Numbered from the stretch's first letter, positions 16,387 through 25,504 are shown. The stretch is 55,533 nucleotides of DNA from Gluconacetobacter tumulicola (GCF_014174215.1 NZ_JABEQL010000026.1:1-55533), one strand, 5' to 3'. The notes: generated by a model from the letters alone, not told the origin. Numbers and translations are program-made.

Positions 16387-17640
16387 CTATTCTCCTGATA
16401 AGGAAGACATATTCTTGCCGGATTCTCTCGGTTCGGCCTCTGGCCGGCGTGCGACGGGTGCGCAGTCCGGCGTGACGGGCGTGCCGCCCATGACCGAACG
16501 GGTGAAGGCAGCGGAATCGGGCAGCGACGCCATCACCGTCTGCGAATGATCCAGCCCCCGATAGAGATGGGCCTGCACCGTCGTGCCGGCCCGGCATGCG
16601 TCGCGCACCAGCAGGAGCTGCCCCTGGGGCGCGACGTCGCGGTCTTCGCTGCCCGTCCCGACGAAAAGCGGCGCCGCCAGCTTGAGGGTTGGAAAGGCCA
16701 TGGCCTTCAGCGCGGGAGCCAGGGCGCGCGGCAGGGTCGGCCGGAAGCTGTTGGCCCGCGTCAGCCCGTCATCGCGCACGATGTCCAGCAGGGCGGGAAG
16801 ACATTGTTGCGACGCCGCGTGGAAGGCGTGCATCGCCCGGGGGGTGAAGGCTTCGGCCGGATCGAAGGACGGGTCGAGACCCGCCGACGATGCCGCGATC
16901 AGCAGGGCATAGGCCACAACCGGGTCCACCTCCCCTTTTGGCGTCTTTCCCGCCGCGCCGTGGGGCCCGGCCATGAGGGACTTCGCAATCTGGGGCGTCA
17001 TGTAGGGAATGCCGGTCGCCACCGTCCCCCTGATGTCGAGCGCCGGCGCATAGGACGGCGCATAGGACGCGGCGGCGAAGGCGGCGCCCGCGCCCTGCGA
17101 CTGGCCGACGATCATGACCGTATTGCGCAGGTGCGGCAGGCCCGACAGGGCGGCGCGCACGCCGTCCAGCACGCTGTAGGCCGCGGCGCGGGCGTTGAGG
17201 TAGGGATGGGTGCCGCCGCTGCCCAGCCCCTGATAGTCGGTCGCCACGATGGCGAAGCCCCGGTGCAGCCACGCGCCCAGATAATCCTGGTCCCGCACCG
17301 AATGCGGATTGCGCGAGGGCGCGCAGGCCATGGCGATGCCCACCGTACCATGCGCCCAGGCGACGATGGGCCAGCCGCCGGGCGGCGGCGAACCGGCGGG
17401 ATAGAGGACCTCGCCAGTGACGGGCACGAGGCCGGTGCCCGTCACCCCGTCGGTGGAGAGATAGGTGATGGCCAGCGCCTGCCCCGCCCCCGGAACGCCG
17501 TCGGCCGGGTCGAGCGGCGCCTGCCCGGTCAGCGTGCCGGCGGCGCGGATGGCGGGGGCCGGCGGTGCGCGGAGGGGCGCGGCCTGGCAGGCGGCAAGAG
17601 CGGGCAGACATGCCGCCATCAGGAGAGAACGCAGGTTCAT
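16387..17640 (-). CDS. Secretory lipase-type alpha/beta-hydrolase lipoprotein
   Basis: Predicted lipoprotein of 417 residues: signal peptide with lipobox LAAC (Cys18), then an alpha/beta-hydrolase of the secretory lipase (LIP) type. The nucleophile elbow is VGQSQGAG. Later GTGSEDRDV and GLDHSQTV are suitable positions for the acid and histidine of the triad. WAHGTVGIAMACAP carries the oxyanion-side HGT seen in this family. It would hydrolyse acylglycerols or other esters at the cell envelope. It lies 46 bp after the methyltransferase gene on the same strand, so the two may be co-transcribed. The tail beyond about residue 395 is low-complexity. Confidence 0.82.
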   Translation of the reverse strand: MNLRSLLMAACLPALAACQAAPLRAPPAPAIRAAGTLTGQAPLDPADGVPGAGQALAITYLSTDGVTGTGLVPVTGEVLYPAGSPPPGGWPIVAWAHGTVGIAMACAPSRNPHSVRDQDYLGAWLHRGFAIVATDYQGLGSGGTHPYLNARAAAYSVLDGVRAALSGLPHLRNTVMIVGQSQGAGAAFAAASYAPSYAPALDIRGTVATGIPYMTPQIAKSLMAGPHGAAGKTPKGEVDPVVAYALLIAASSAGLDPSFDPAEAFTPRAMHAFHAASQQCLPALLDIVRDDGLTRANSFRPTLPRALAPALKAMAFPTLKLAAPLFVGTGSEDRDVAPQGQLLLVRDACRAGTTVQAHLYRGLDHSQTVMASLPDSAAFTRSVMGGTPVTPDCAPVARRPEAEPRESGKNMSSLSGE

Positions 17641-17686
17641 GACATGGCCCCGATCCTTGCTGTCGCGCCCGGCCGGCGCGGGGGAA

Positions 17687-18475
17687 TTAGCGCGCCGGCT
17701 TGCGGAATTTCAGCACGACCTGATCGGTATGGCCGCGGATCGCGGGATCGAAGACCGGCAGGTCGTGAGTATCGTCCGGATTGGCGAGCACCTTGCTCTC
17801 GCTTTCGAAATGGAAGCCGGCGGCCTGGACCTGCTGGCGGATGATCGCCGGGTCGATCCGGTGCAGCTTCGCCACGTCGCCCCCTGCCCCGGGATTGGCC
17901 ACATGGTCGATCACGATGAACGCGCCGCCCGGACGCAGGGCGGCGAAGACCGATCTGTCGAACGCCAGCGCGGCGTCGGGCCCGCCGGCATAATAGATGT
18001 CGTGATAATTCTGCGACGTCCACACCAGGTCGAGCCGCTTCGGCACCTGGATCGCGTCCAGCGGCTGGACCAGGACCGAGACATTGGCGAATACCGGCAT
18101 GGCGGCAATGGCGTTGACCGCATCGGCCGCCGCCGGCTTCTTCGTCACCAGCCAGGTCGGGACGATGGCCCAGACATGCCCGTCGCCACCGACCACGTTG
18201 CTGAACAGGCGGGTGAAATAGCCCTTACCGGGCATGATGTCGGCGACGTTCATGCCGCGCTTGAGGCCGGCGAAGGCGAGCAGGCTGGCGGGCTTGCGAT
18301 CCGCATCGAGGGCGACGTCCTCGTCCGGCCGGTCCTTGCTGGCGACGGCGGCGGCGATGCCGACCGCGGCACCGCGCCGGCCCTGATAGAGGGGGGATTG
18401 CGCGCAAGCCGGCACGATGGCGGCGGCGACAACCGTACCCATCATGACGGTGGCGAGAAGACTGCGAACGGCCAT
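17687..18475 (-). CDS. Exported class I SAM-dependent methyltransferase-like protein
   Basis: A Rossmann-type methyltransferase fold in a 262-residue protein that begins with a Sec signal peptide (MAVRSLLATVMMGTVVAAAI). The SAM region is VADIMPGKGYFTRLFSNVVG, followed by LDLVWTSQNYHDIYY and GGAFIVIDHVANPG. An exported protein would not meet SAM in the periplasm, so the activity is uncertain, although exported homologues of this type are known in Proteobacteria. The ATG at 18475 follows GGAG by eight bases; the ATG at 18490 lacks a site. The lipase gene follows on the same strand. Confidence 0.8.
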   Translation of the reverse strand: MAVRSLLATVMMGTVVAAAIVPACAQSPLYQGRRGAAVGIAAAVASKDRPDEDVALDADRKPASLLAFAGLKRGMNVADIMPGKGYFTRLFSNVVGGDGHVWAIVPTWLVTKKPAAADAVNAIAAMPVFANVSVLVQPLDAIQVPKRLDLVWTSQNYHDIYYAGGPDAALAFDRSVFAALRPGGAFIVIDHVANPGAGGDVAKLHRIDPAIIRQQVQAAGFHFESESKVLANPDDTHDLPVFDPAIRGHTDQVVLKFRKPAR

Positions 18476-18660
18476 GCCTTGTTTCTCCATACCCGCGCCA
18501 CTGCGGCGCGCCGGCGGCCGGTCTGCCGCCCTGTCAACCGCCGGGAGGGTCGGGGCCGGATCGGCCTGCCCTGCCGGGACCTGCGAGGAGCATAAAACCG
18601 ATTGGGAACAGGCGAAAGGCCATGGGACATGACCGGATTCAACGGCCCGCCCGCCCGAGC

Positions 18661-18709
18661 GTTCCTGCCCCCGTTCCCGCCCCCCGTTCCTGCCCCCCCG
18701 TTCCCGCCC
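18661..18709. repeat. Tandem GTTCCYG(C)n repeat before the permease promoter
   Basis: Four consecutive units of GTTCC[T/C]G followed by C-runs of different length (5 to 8) make an imperfect tandem repeat of about 12 bp. It lies immediately upstream of the permease promoter. C-runs of this kind are prone to slippage. Confidence 0.55.
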
Positions 18710-18737
18710 ATGACATTTCGATACCGATATCTATAAT
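18710..18737 (+). promoter_or_regulatory. Sigma70-type promoter of the amino acid permease
   Basis: A -35-like ATGACA (18710-18715) and a consensus -10 TATAAT (18732-18737) are separated by 16 bp, about 45 bp before the permease ATG. The AT-rich core stands out from a C-rich upstream repeat. Confidence 0.6.
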
Positions 18738-18781
18738 CGGACCGGACAGGCCCCGGAAGAGCAGGACAGGACACCACGCCG

Positions 18782-20191
18782 ATGACCGAACAGCCCGCGC
18801 CCTCCGTCCTGCACAAGCGGCATGTGGCCATGATCTCGATCGGCGGGGTGATCGGCGCCAGCCTGTTCGTGGGTTCGTCCGCGTCGATCGCCACGGCGGG
18901 GCCGGGGGTCTTCCTGTCCTATCTGCTGGGCGGGCTGATCATCCTGTGCGTCACGCGCATGCTGGGGGAAATGACGGTGGAGGCGCCCCAGGCCGGGTCG
19001 TTCGTGGCGCATATCCGCCGGGGGCTGGGGGCGCGTGCCGCTTTCATCGGCGGCTGGACCTACTGGGTGATGTGGGCGACGATCCTGGGGATCGAGACGA
19101 TTGCCGGCGCCAGTTTCCTGGCCCCGTTCGTGCCCCTGCCCTTCCTGGCGATCGAATGTGCCGTGCTGGGGGCCATGACTGCGATCAACCTGTTCTCGGT
19201 CCGGGGGTATGGCGAATTCGAATACTGGTTTTCCATGACCAAGATTTTGACCATCGTGCTGTTCATGGCGCTTGGCGTGGCCGTGCTGGCCGGGGTGGGG
19301 CACCGCCATGTCGACATGGTGGCCAACCTGACGGCGGGCGGCGGGCTGTTTCCGCATGGCGGCTTTGCGCTGATGGCGAGCATTCCGGCCATCATGCTGT
19401 CCATGTCCGGGACCGAGATCACGACCATCGCCGCCACCGAATCCAGCCATCCGGCCGACAGCGTGCGCCGGGCCGCGCGGTCGGTCGTGATCAAGATCCT
19501 GGTCTTCTATCTGGGATCGATCGGGCTGATCCTGTGCCTGATGCCGTGGAACCGGATCGTGCCCGGCCATTCGCCGTTCCTGGCGGCGCTGGAGCATGTG
19601 GGCCTGCCCTATGCCCCCATGCTGATGACGGCGGTGATGCTGGTGGCCACGCTCTCGGCGCTGAATTCGGGCCTGTACATCACCTCGCGCATCCTGCGCG
19701 AACTGGCCGAGGCCGGGGATGCGCCGCGCTGCTTTGGCGCGCGCGGCGGCAACGGCACGCCGCGCGTGGCGATCCTGGCCGGCAGCGCGGTGGCCGTGAT
19801 CGTGGCGCTGGCGGGGATGGCGGCGCCGGGGAGCGTGTTCGCCTTCCTGGTCAGTGCCACGGGCACGTTCGTGCTGTTCGATTATGTGCTGGTGGCGCTG
19901 GCACAGATCCGGCTGCGGCGGGAGGCCATCGCGCGGGGCGCGCGGCCGGCGCTGCCGATGTGGTGCTTCCCGTTCCTGTCCTATGCCACGCTGGCCACGC
20001 TGGTGATGTCGCTGCTGACCATGCTGGTCGCCAGCCCCGGCACACGGCGCGAGATCGTGCTGGGGGCGCTGACGCTGGGGCTGATCATGCTGGCCGAGCG
20101 GGCGACGCTGACCCTGCGCGGGGCCGGGCGGGCCGATAACACAGCACTGCCCGGCGGAAACGATGCGACCGCGATCGCAGAGACCGGCTGA
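18782..20191 (+). CDS. APC-family amino acid permease (GABA/aromatic-type)
   Basis: Inner-membrane proton-coupled importer of 469 residues with twelve predicted helices. The amino acid transporter signature is seen in helix 1 (MISIGGVIGASLFVGSSASI) and after it (AGPGVFLSYLLGG, MLGEMTVEAPQAGSF). The sequence SSHPADSVRRAARSVVIKIL is the conserved loop between helices 6 and 7 of GabP/AroP/CycA-type permeases. A clear promoter lies 45 bp upstream and a rho-independent terminator follows, so it is a single-gene unit. GABA, aromatic or other neutral amino acids are possible; a link to gabT is only suggested by function. Confidence 0.88.
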   Translation: MTEQPAPSVLHKRHVAMISIGGVIGASLFVGSSASIATAGPGVFLSYLLGGLIILCVTRMLGEMTVEAPQAGSFVAHIRRGLGARAAFIGGWTYWVMWATILGIETIAGASFLAPFVPLPFLAIECAVLGAMTAINLFSVRGYGEFEYWFSMTKILTIVLFMALGVAVLAGVGHRHVDMVANLTAGGGLFPHGGFALMASIPAIMLSMSGTEITTIAATESSHPADSVRRAARSVVIKILVFYLGSIGLILCLMPWNRIVPGHSPFLAALEHVGLPYAPMLMTAVMLVATLSALNSGLYITSRILRELAEAGDAPRCFGARGGNGTPRVAILAGSAVAVIVALAGMAAPGSVFAFLVSATGTFVLFDYVLVALAQIRLRREAIARGARPALPMWCFPFLSYATLATLVMSLLTMLVASPGTRREIVLGALTLGLIMLAERATLTLRGAGRADNTALPGGNDATAIAETG

Positions 20192-20201
20192 AGGCCGGGG
20201 T

Positions 20202-20242
20202 GCCGGCCGGATCGAACCATCCGGCCGGCGGTCGTCGTTTTT
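20202..20242 (+). terminator. Rho-independent terminator of the permease gene
   Basis: A perfect 11-bp GC-rich stem, GCCGGCCGGAT/ATCCGGCCGGC, has a CGAACC loop (20202-20229). A run of five T residues lies about 8 bases past the stem, at the 3' end of the oppositely oriented TonB receptor gene. It points towards termination of the plus strand. Confidence 0.75.
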
Positions 20243-22677
20243 CAGAACTCGGCGGAAACCGTGCCGAAGAACTCGCGGGGGGCCGCGACGTACAGGACCG
20301 GGTTGTCGTCACCCGAGACGGACGCCGCGCCGTAGACACCGCCGATATAGTTCTTGTTGAACAGGTTGGTGATGCCGAGGGTCGCCTTCAGGTTGTTGGC
20401 GAACCCGATGCGCCCGAAATTGTAGGCGGCGCTGAGGTTCGACGTCCAATAGGCGGGGATCTTGACGTCGTTCATATACGTCATCGGCCGCGCACTGTTG
20501 TAGGTCGCGTTGAAGTTGAAGGTCGCCTGACGATAGGTATAGGACAGGTTCGCCTTGTACATGAACTTCGGGTAGAAGACCTGATGCTTGCCCTTGTAGG
20601 GCAGATTCGCATTTTCGTAGACTGCGTCGTTCCAGCTGAAGCTGTTGGAAATCTCCAGCCCGCGCACCGGACGGATGGTGCCCATCACGTCCGCGCCGTT
20701 CATGCTCTCACGCCCGATATTCTCGATCGAGCTGTACTGGGCGCCGGTGGGACCGGCCGTGATCGCCGCCAGACGGTTGTAGTAATCCGTGTGGTAGTAA
20801 TCGACGCTGCCTGAGAAAAACTTCGAATCGTAGCGATAGCCGACGACATAGTTCCATGTCCGCTCGGGCTTGAGCTTGTTCTTGTTGGCGTTGAACACGG
20901 CCTGCGCCGGGTTGCTGGCATTGCCCAGGCCGCCCCACGGATTGCCGCTGCCGCTCTGCGTGCCGTAATCGTAGGCGCGCATGTTCTCGGCAATGTCGAA
21001 ATACACTTCATGATGATCCAGGAAGTGATAATCGAAATTGAAGTGCGGCAGGAAGGCATTGGCCGCCGTCATGCTGCCCGACGCGGGATGGCTGTAATAG
21101 ACGCCCCAGTCCGACAGGCTGCTGGTATTGTCGACGCTGGTGCCGCCATGCGTCGTCTGCAGCAGCGAGCGGAAGCCGGCGGTGACGGTCATGCCCGGAA
21201 TGATGTGGTAGGTGTCCTGCAAATAGTACTGGAACGTGTTCGTGTTGAACGAATCTGCCCACCAGGTCGTGGCCTGCGAGGCCTTGAAGTCGCTCTTGGA
21301 ATTGTGCGCCGCGTCCACGCCGTCTTCGTACATCCGCATCGCGTAGTTGAACGTGTCGTTCTCGTACCAGATGCCGGTCTTGATGTCGTTCTTGTTGACG
21401 GTGATGTCGAAGCTCTGGGTGAAGCCGATGCGGCGGACGTCGACGTGCCCGGTTTCAAGCGCCATCGGCACCTGCGAGGTGGGCGAGATCAGGAACGGAT
21501 TGGTGCCGCTGTAATCGCCGCTGGAGACGTGGGCGTAGGCCGCGGTCTTGGACAGCACGTTGGGGAAGAACTGATAGTCGGCCTTGATGGCTGACAGGTA
21601 GTTGCGCTGCGTCTGCGTGCCGTCATAGGCGTAGTCGCCGATTTCGTCCGGCGTCAGCACGCCCTGCAGGTTGGTGGGCACCGTGCCCGCCTGGGCATTG
21701 GCCGCCCATTCCTTGGACAGCGCATAATCGGGCTTCAGATAGGTCGTGTCACGGCCCATCTTTTCCCACATGTTCCTGGTCAGGCCCAGATAATTGTACT
21801 GGATGAAGTTCGAGTAGTCGAAGATGGCCGTGATCTTGCCCTTGTCGCCCAGCGGCTGCACGAGCTTGAAATTGGCCTGGTGTTCCTGCTGGTCGCCGAA
21901 ACCCTTCCACAGATCCTGCGCGGTGCGGGCATAGGAGGCGTAGAATTTGGTGCCGGTGGCATTCAGAACGCCGCTGTCCACGCGGGCGAAGGTGCGGAAG
22001 GCGTCGTAGCTGCCGAAGCTCTGGCTGACACGGCCGCCCGCCTTGTCCAGCGGATCGGCGGAGGTGTAGGTGATCGCCCCGCCCAGCGTCTGCGCCGAGG
22101 GTGTGTCCAGCGCGCCCGCGCCCTGCGACACCGTCATGCCGGCGAGGTTTTCCTGGATTTCCATCTGGTCGACGCCCAGGCCGTTCCAGTTATGGAATCC
22201 CTGGCCGCCCATCGGGATGCCGTCCAGCGTCGCGCCGATCTGGGTCTGGTTGAAGCCGCGGATATACAGCGTGCTGGCCACCGTATCGAGGCCCAGCGCG
22301 TCGTCCGAGCCGAAGCTGACGCCGGGGGTGGTGAGTGCCAGCACCTGGAGCGGGCTGGTGCCGGCCACGAACTGGTCCATGGTGGCGCGCGTCACGGCCG
22401 TTTCCGCCCCGCGCGAATGGAAACGCGCGCCGCTGACCTCGACCGTCTCGGCCTCGGCACGGACGCGTGCCGCCGGACGGGCGGCGGCGGCCGGCTGCGC
22501 GGCAGCGGCGGCCGAAGCATGATGCGCCGCCTTAGCGGCACGATGGCGGGCATGGGCCTTGCCGTTCTCGCCGCTGGCGGCAAGCGCGGGCAGGCTGGCC
22601 GAGGCCATCAGAAGGGAAGCCGATCCCAGCAGGAACGATCGGCCGTGGCGTCGGAGAAATCCGGTCTGTCTGGTCAT
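20242..22677 (-). CDS. TonB-dependent outer-membrane receptor 2
   Basis: Outer-membrane receptor of 811 residues: signal peptide, Ala/His-rich linker (roughly residues 40-75), a TonB box-like ETVEVSG, plug (LALTTPGVSFGSDDALG, LYIRGFNQTQIGATLDGIPM) and barrel ending REFFGTVSAEF. It is a paralogue of receptor 1. The ATG at 22677 has AAGGTGAG upstream; the longer frame to 22746 is GC-rich leader. It is divergent from the Rieske oxygenase gene across a 600-bp AT-rich region, which suggests that they share a substrate or a regulator. Siderophores, metal chelates and oligosaccharides are typical ligands; none can be specified here. Confidence 0.9.
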   Translation of the reverse strand: MTRQTGFLRRHGRSFLLGSASLLMASASLPALAASGENGKAHARHRAAKAAHHASAAAAAQPAAAARPAARVRAEAETVEVSGARFHSRGAETAVTRATMDQFVAGTSPLQVLALTTPGVSFGSDDALGLDTVASTLYIRGFNQTQIGATLDGIPMGGQGFHNWNGLGVDQMEIQENLAGMTVSQGAGALDTPSAQTLGGAITYTSADPLDKAGGRVSQSFGSYDAFRTFARVDSGVLNATGTKFYASYARTAQDLWKGFGDQQEHQANFKLVQPLGDKGKITAIFDYSNFIQYNYLGLTRNMWEKMGRDTTYLKPDYALSKEWAANAQAGTVPTNLQGVLTPDEIGDYAYDGTQTQRNYLSAIKADYQFFPNVLSKTAAYAHVSSGDYSGTNPFLISPTSQVPMALETGHVDVRRIGFTQSFDITVNKNDIKTGIWYENDTFNYAMRMYEDGVDAAHNSKSDFKASQATTWWADSFNTNTFQYYLQDTYHIIPGMTVTAGFRSLLQTTHGGTSVDNTSSLSDWGVYYSHPASGSMTAANAFLPHFNFDYHFLDHHEVYFDIAENMRAYDYGTQSGSGNPWGGLGNASNPAQAVFNANKNKLKPERTWNYVVGYRYDSKFFSGSVDYYHTDYYNRLAAITAGPTGAQYSSIENIGRESMNGADVMGTIRPVRGLEISNSFSWNDAVYENANLPYKGKHQVFYPKFMYKANLSYTYRQATFNFNATYNSARPMTYMNDVKIPAYWTSNLSAAYNFGRIGFANNLKATLGITNLFNKNYIGGVYGAASVSGDDNPVLYVAAPREFFGTVSAEF

Positions 22678-23280
22678 ACTCACCTTGTCAGGATAGGGCA
22701 CGCGCGCCCGCGCGCGGCGCCGTGCGGCAGCCCGCGGGACCGTCATGCCCCCTTGTCGATCGCGTCGGACGGGATCGTCGCGCCGCGTTTTGGCGGATCA
22801 GGAATCGCGGCGGGAAGCACCTGGAACGATGTCGGTCATGTCAGGCGCCCGGGCTCCCTTCGTCGCATTCCACTGGGATTGTGGCCGCCGGCATCCGCGG
22901 GCAGCCATTGGGACTAAATCAAGCGTAATCCGAGATGAAAATGCAACAGACCCGGAAGATGCTCGCCTCTCATTCTTTAATGATGCGGCAAATATGACAC
23001 ATTTGTGAATACATTATGTTTCATTTTTCACAACTTTTATAATTTGACATATAATTTATACGCATAAATTCCGAGTAATATTATTATAGTAAATTATCTA
23101 TTTTTGATACCCAATATTCGATCGTATCGTATATGCATTTATATTCGTTTCATTTTCGTCTTTTATTTTTCTGAGCCGGCGGCGGCATGCGCTGTCAAGC
23201 CCGGCGGACGCATGGTTTCGTCTTCTGCAAGGCTCGGTTTCCCAACTGGAGCAAGACAGGGACGTTCCCGAGGGAGGACA
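22678..23280. other. 600-bp AT-rich intergenic region between receptor 2 and the Rieske gene
   Basis: No gene is supported. The left part (22678-22910) is GC-rich receptor leader. From about 22910 to 23170 the sequence is very AT-rich, with several TATAAT-like hexamers (23038-23043, 23050-23055) and runs of A and T, unlike the rest of the window. It is a likely divergent promoter and perhaps a binding region for nucleoid proteins. Confidence 0.5.
23027..23055 (+). promoter_or_regulatory. Sigma70-type promoter candidate for the Rieske oxygenase gene
   Basis: TTCACA (23027-23032) is one base from the consensus -35 and is separated by 17 bp from a perfect TATAAT (23050-23055). Several further AT-rich hexamers surround it, so the exact start site is uncertain. 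Confidence 0.5.
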
Positions 23281-24420
23281 ATGCGCGATCAAGAAAGAAC
23301 CGGAATGGACATAGCCATGGACCAGATCTCCCTCACCGAGCGCGATGCCATCGGAATCGGGATGCCCGACCTGCGCACGATCGATTGCGACCCCGATTTC
23401 TGGTACCCGGTGGCGTGGTCGCACGAACTCAAGGCCGGCAAGACGATCGGCACCCGCTATGCCGGCCAGCCGGTCGCACTGGTCCGCCCCACCGAGGGCG
23501 AGGTCTTTGCGCTGGAGGATCGCTGCGCCCACCGGCAGGTGCCGCTGAGCAAGGGCACGGTGAAGGGCCAGGCGGTGCAATGCTGCTATCATGGCTGGGC
23601 GTATGGCCGGTCGGGCCGCTGCATCGACGTGCCCTATCTGGGCAAGGGCAAGCTGCCCAATGGCGTGCGCACCTATCCCTGCCGCGAACAGGGCGGGCTG
23701 ATCTTCATCTTCCCCGGTGATCCGGCCCTGGCGGATTCCGTCCCCATGCCCACGCTGGCGCATGTCGGCGACCCCGATTTCCGCACGCGGCGGTTCGGGC
23801 CCCGCGTGGCCTGCCACTATACCTTCATGCATGAGAACCTGATGGACATGAACCATCAGTTCCTGCACCGCCGCCAGATGGGCCAGATCCGCGCGCGCTT
23901 CCTGGGCCAGGACCGGGGCGAGAATTTCGTCGAGGCCCGCTACAGCTTTGCCCGCACCGATACCCACCAGCCGCTGGCCGAGGCGCTGATCTTCGGCCGC
24001 CATCGCGACCTGAAGGGGCGCGAGCAGCCGGTCGAGGAAGTGGTGACGGTGCGGACCGAATATCCGTACCAGACGCTGCGGATCGTCGACAAGGATGGCG
24101 ACCTGATGATGGATCTGTGGGTGGCCTATGTGCCGCAGAGCGCCGACCAGCGCACGACCCGCGCCTTTGGCCTGCTGTCGGTGCGGCGCCCGAAGATTCC
24201 GTTCCTGATCGACCTGATCTGGCCGGCGCTGGCGGTGTTCACCAACCGGATCTTCGAGGAAGACCGCGAGGTGGTGGAACTGGAACAGCAGGCCTGGGAC
24301 GCCCAGGGCGGCGACCGGAACCGCGAGGTCTTCCCCGTGGTCAACCACCTGCGCGCGCTGCTGGCGCGCTGCGGCCAGCCGGGGCAGCACGCCGCAGCCG
24401 GCCGGACCCTTCCGGCCTGA
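23281..24420 (+). CDS. Rieske-type non-haem iron oxygenase, alpha-subunit type
   Basis: Cytoplasmic oxygenase of 379 residues. The N-terminal Rieske domain has CAH and, after a spacer, CCYHGWAYG, giving the four Cys/His ligands of a [2Fe-2S] cluster. The catalytic domain shows ENLMDMNHQFLHRRQMG, matching the D-x2-H-x4-H mononuclear iron site. No reductase, ferredoxin or small subunit is encoded nearby, so partners must be elsewhere, as for single-component-like VanA/demethylase members. The ATG at 23281 follows GGGAGG closely; 23305 and 23317 are alternatives. It could hydroxylate or demethylate an aromatic or N-methyl compound. Confidence 0.87.
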   Translation: MRDQERTGMDIAMDQISLTERDAIGIGMPDLRTIDCDPDFWYPVAWSHELKAGKTIGTRYAGQPVALVRPTEGEVFALEDRCAHRQVPLSKGTVKGQAVQCCYHGWAYGRSGRCIDVPYLGKGKLPNGVRTYPCREQGGLIFIFPGDPALADSVPMPTLAHVGDPDFRTRRFGPRVACHYTFMHENLMDMNHQFLHRRQMGQIRARFLGQDRGENFVEARYSFARTDTHQPLAEALIFGRHRDLKGREQPVEEVVTVRTEYPYQTLRIVDKDGDLMMDLWVAYVPQSADQRTTRAFGLLSVRRPKIPFLIDLIWPALAVFTNRIFEEDREVVELEQQAWDAQGGDRNREVFPVVNHLRALLARCGQPGQHAAAGRTLPA

Positions 24421-24429
24421 CCACACGCG

Positions 24430-24453
24430 GGGGCGCCGGCTGGCCGGTGCCCC
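24430..24453 (+). terminator. GC-rich hairpin between convergent Rieske and LysR genes
   Basis: GGGGCGCCGG/CCGGTGCCCC (one G:T pair) with a CTGG loop lies 9 bp after the Rieske stop and 11 bp before the LysR stop. There is no T-run, so it may act in either direction only as a weak or factor-dependent terminator. Confidence 0.45.
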
Positions 24454-24463
24454 TGAACCCGCC

Positions 24464-25402
24464 CTACGGCATCTCGCGGGCCAGGAACGACGCGACCTCG
24501 GCCGTCAGCCAGTTGCGGAAGCGCACGAACTGCGGCCGGTTCCAGTTGCTCTCGGGGGCGATCAGGTAATAGCCGCCGATGAAGACCCGCCGGAACGCCT
24601 GCCCCGGCACCGTGACCTTCACCAGGGTTCCGCGCTCCAGATCGTCCGACACCAGGAAGACATTGGCCAGCGAGATCCCCTGCCCGTGTCGCGCCGCCGC
24701 CAGGGTGACGCTGGCATGCCCCAGCCGTCCGAACGGCACGAACGAGGCCGGGCTAACTTTGTGGCCCGACAGGAAGAGATGCCATTCGTGGCTGTCCTCC
24801 GCCTCGATCAGCGGCTCGGCCAGCAGGTCGGTGATCGTGCGCACGCGCCCCGCCACCTCCGCCGCAAGGACAGGACTGGCCACCGGGAACATGGCGGGCC
24901 GCCCCAGCAGCACCTTCTTGAAGCCGGCAGGAAAGGTTTCCAGCTCCTTGTCGCGCAGATAGCGGATATCCGCGTGCAGGTCGTCGCGATCGAAATCGGG
25001 AAACCGGTCGAACGGGCGCACCATCAGGTCGATCGACGGTTCGCTGCGCCGGAAGGCCCCGAGCCGCCCCGCCAGCCACAGCGAGGCGAAGCCCGACACG
25101 CAACTGATGCGGATCGAGTCCTCCATGCGCGGGCGCAGCCGCTCGGTGGCGCGCGACAGGCCGTTCAGCGCCTCGGTGATGTCCTTGTGATAGGACAGGC
25201 CCTTCTGCGTCAGCGTGCCGCTGGCCCGGTCGATCAGCGCCACCCCCACCCAGTCTTCCAGCGTGCGCAGATGGCGCCCGACGATCGTGTGGCTGACGCC
25301 CAGATACTCCGCCGCCTTGCGTACGCCGCCGGTGCGGCCATAGGCATCGAAGGCGCGCAGTGCCCCGAAGGGCGGAAGAAGAAGCCGTTTCTTCGTCGAC
25401 AC
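24464..25402 (-). CDS. LysR-family regulator, GcvA-like (second copy)
   Basis: Regulator of 312 residues, a paralogue of the LysR protein at 14452-15402 (shared start PPFGALRAFDAYGRTGGVRK and recognition helix SHTIVGRHLRTLEDWVGV). The effector domain follows from about residue 95, with FRRVFIGGYYLIAPESNWNR near the C-terminus. The start is GTG at 25402. It is convergent with the Rieske gene and divergent from the aldolase gene at 25573, whose catabolic genes it probably controls. A partial copy of the LysR-like operator (ACAGGAAGGCACC at 25492-25504) lies in the divergent region. Confidence 0.87.
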   Translation of the reverse strand: MSTKKRLLLPPFGALRAFDAYGRTGGVRKAAEYLGVSHTIVGRHLRTLEDWVGVALIDRASGTLTQKGLSYHKDITEALNGLSRATERLRPRMEDSIRISCVSGFASLWLAGRLGAFRRSEPSIDLMVRPFDRFPDFDRDDLHADIRYLRDKELETFPAGFKKVLLGRPAMFPVASPVLAAEVAGRVRTITDLLAEPLIEAEDSHEWHLFLSGHKVSPASFVPFGRLGHASVTLAAARHGQGISLANVFLVSDDLERGTLVKVTVPGQAFRRVFIGGYYLIAPESNWNRPQFVRFRNWLTAEVASFLAREMP

Positions 25403-25491
25403 GATCCAATCCGCCGGGCTGTCCGGCGGAATCTTACGGGGCCGCGACCGGCGCTGTAAAGCGGTTGGAAACCCAGAGTTCCCACCCGCGA

Positions 25492-25504
25492 ACAGGAAGG
25501 CACC
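25492..25504. promoter_or_regulatory. Half-site of the LysR-like operator, LysR2/aldolase intergenic
   Basis: ACAGGAAGGCACC matches 12 of 13 bases of the core and right arm of the site at 2136-2154, but the left arm TGGTG is missing. It lies 70 bp before the aldolase ATG and 90 bp before the LysR GTG. It may be a weaker or diverged site for a GcvA-like paralogue. Confidence 0.3.

Noticed and set aside
23044-23069. TTGACA at 23044 considered as the -35 of the Rieske promoter
   Set aside because: No good -10 lies at 16-18 bp; the TTCACA/TATAAT pair just upstream fits better.
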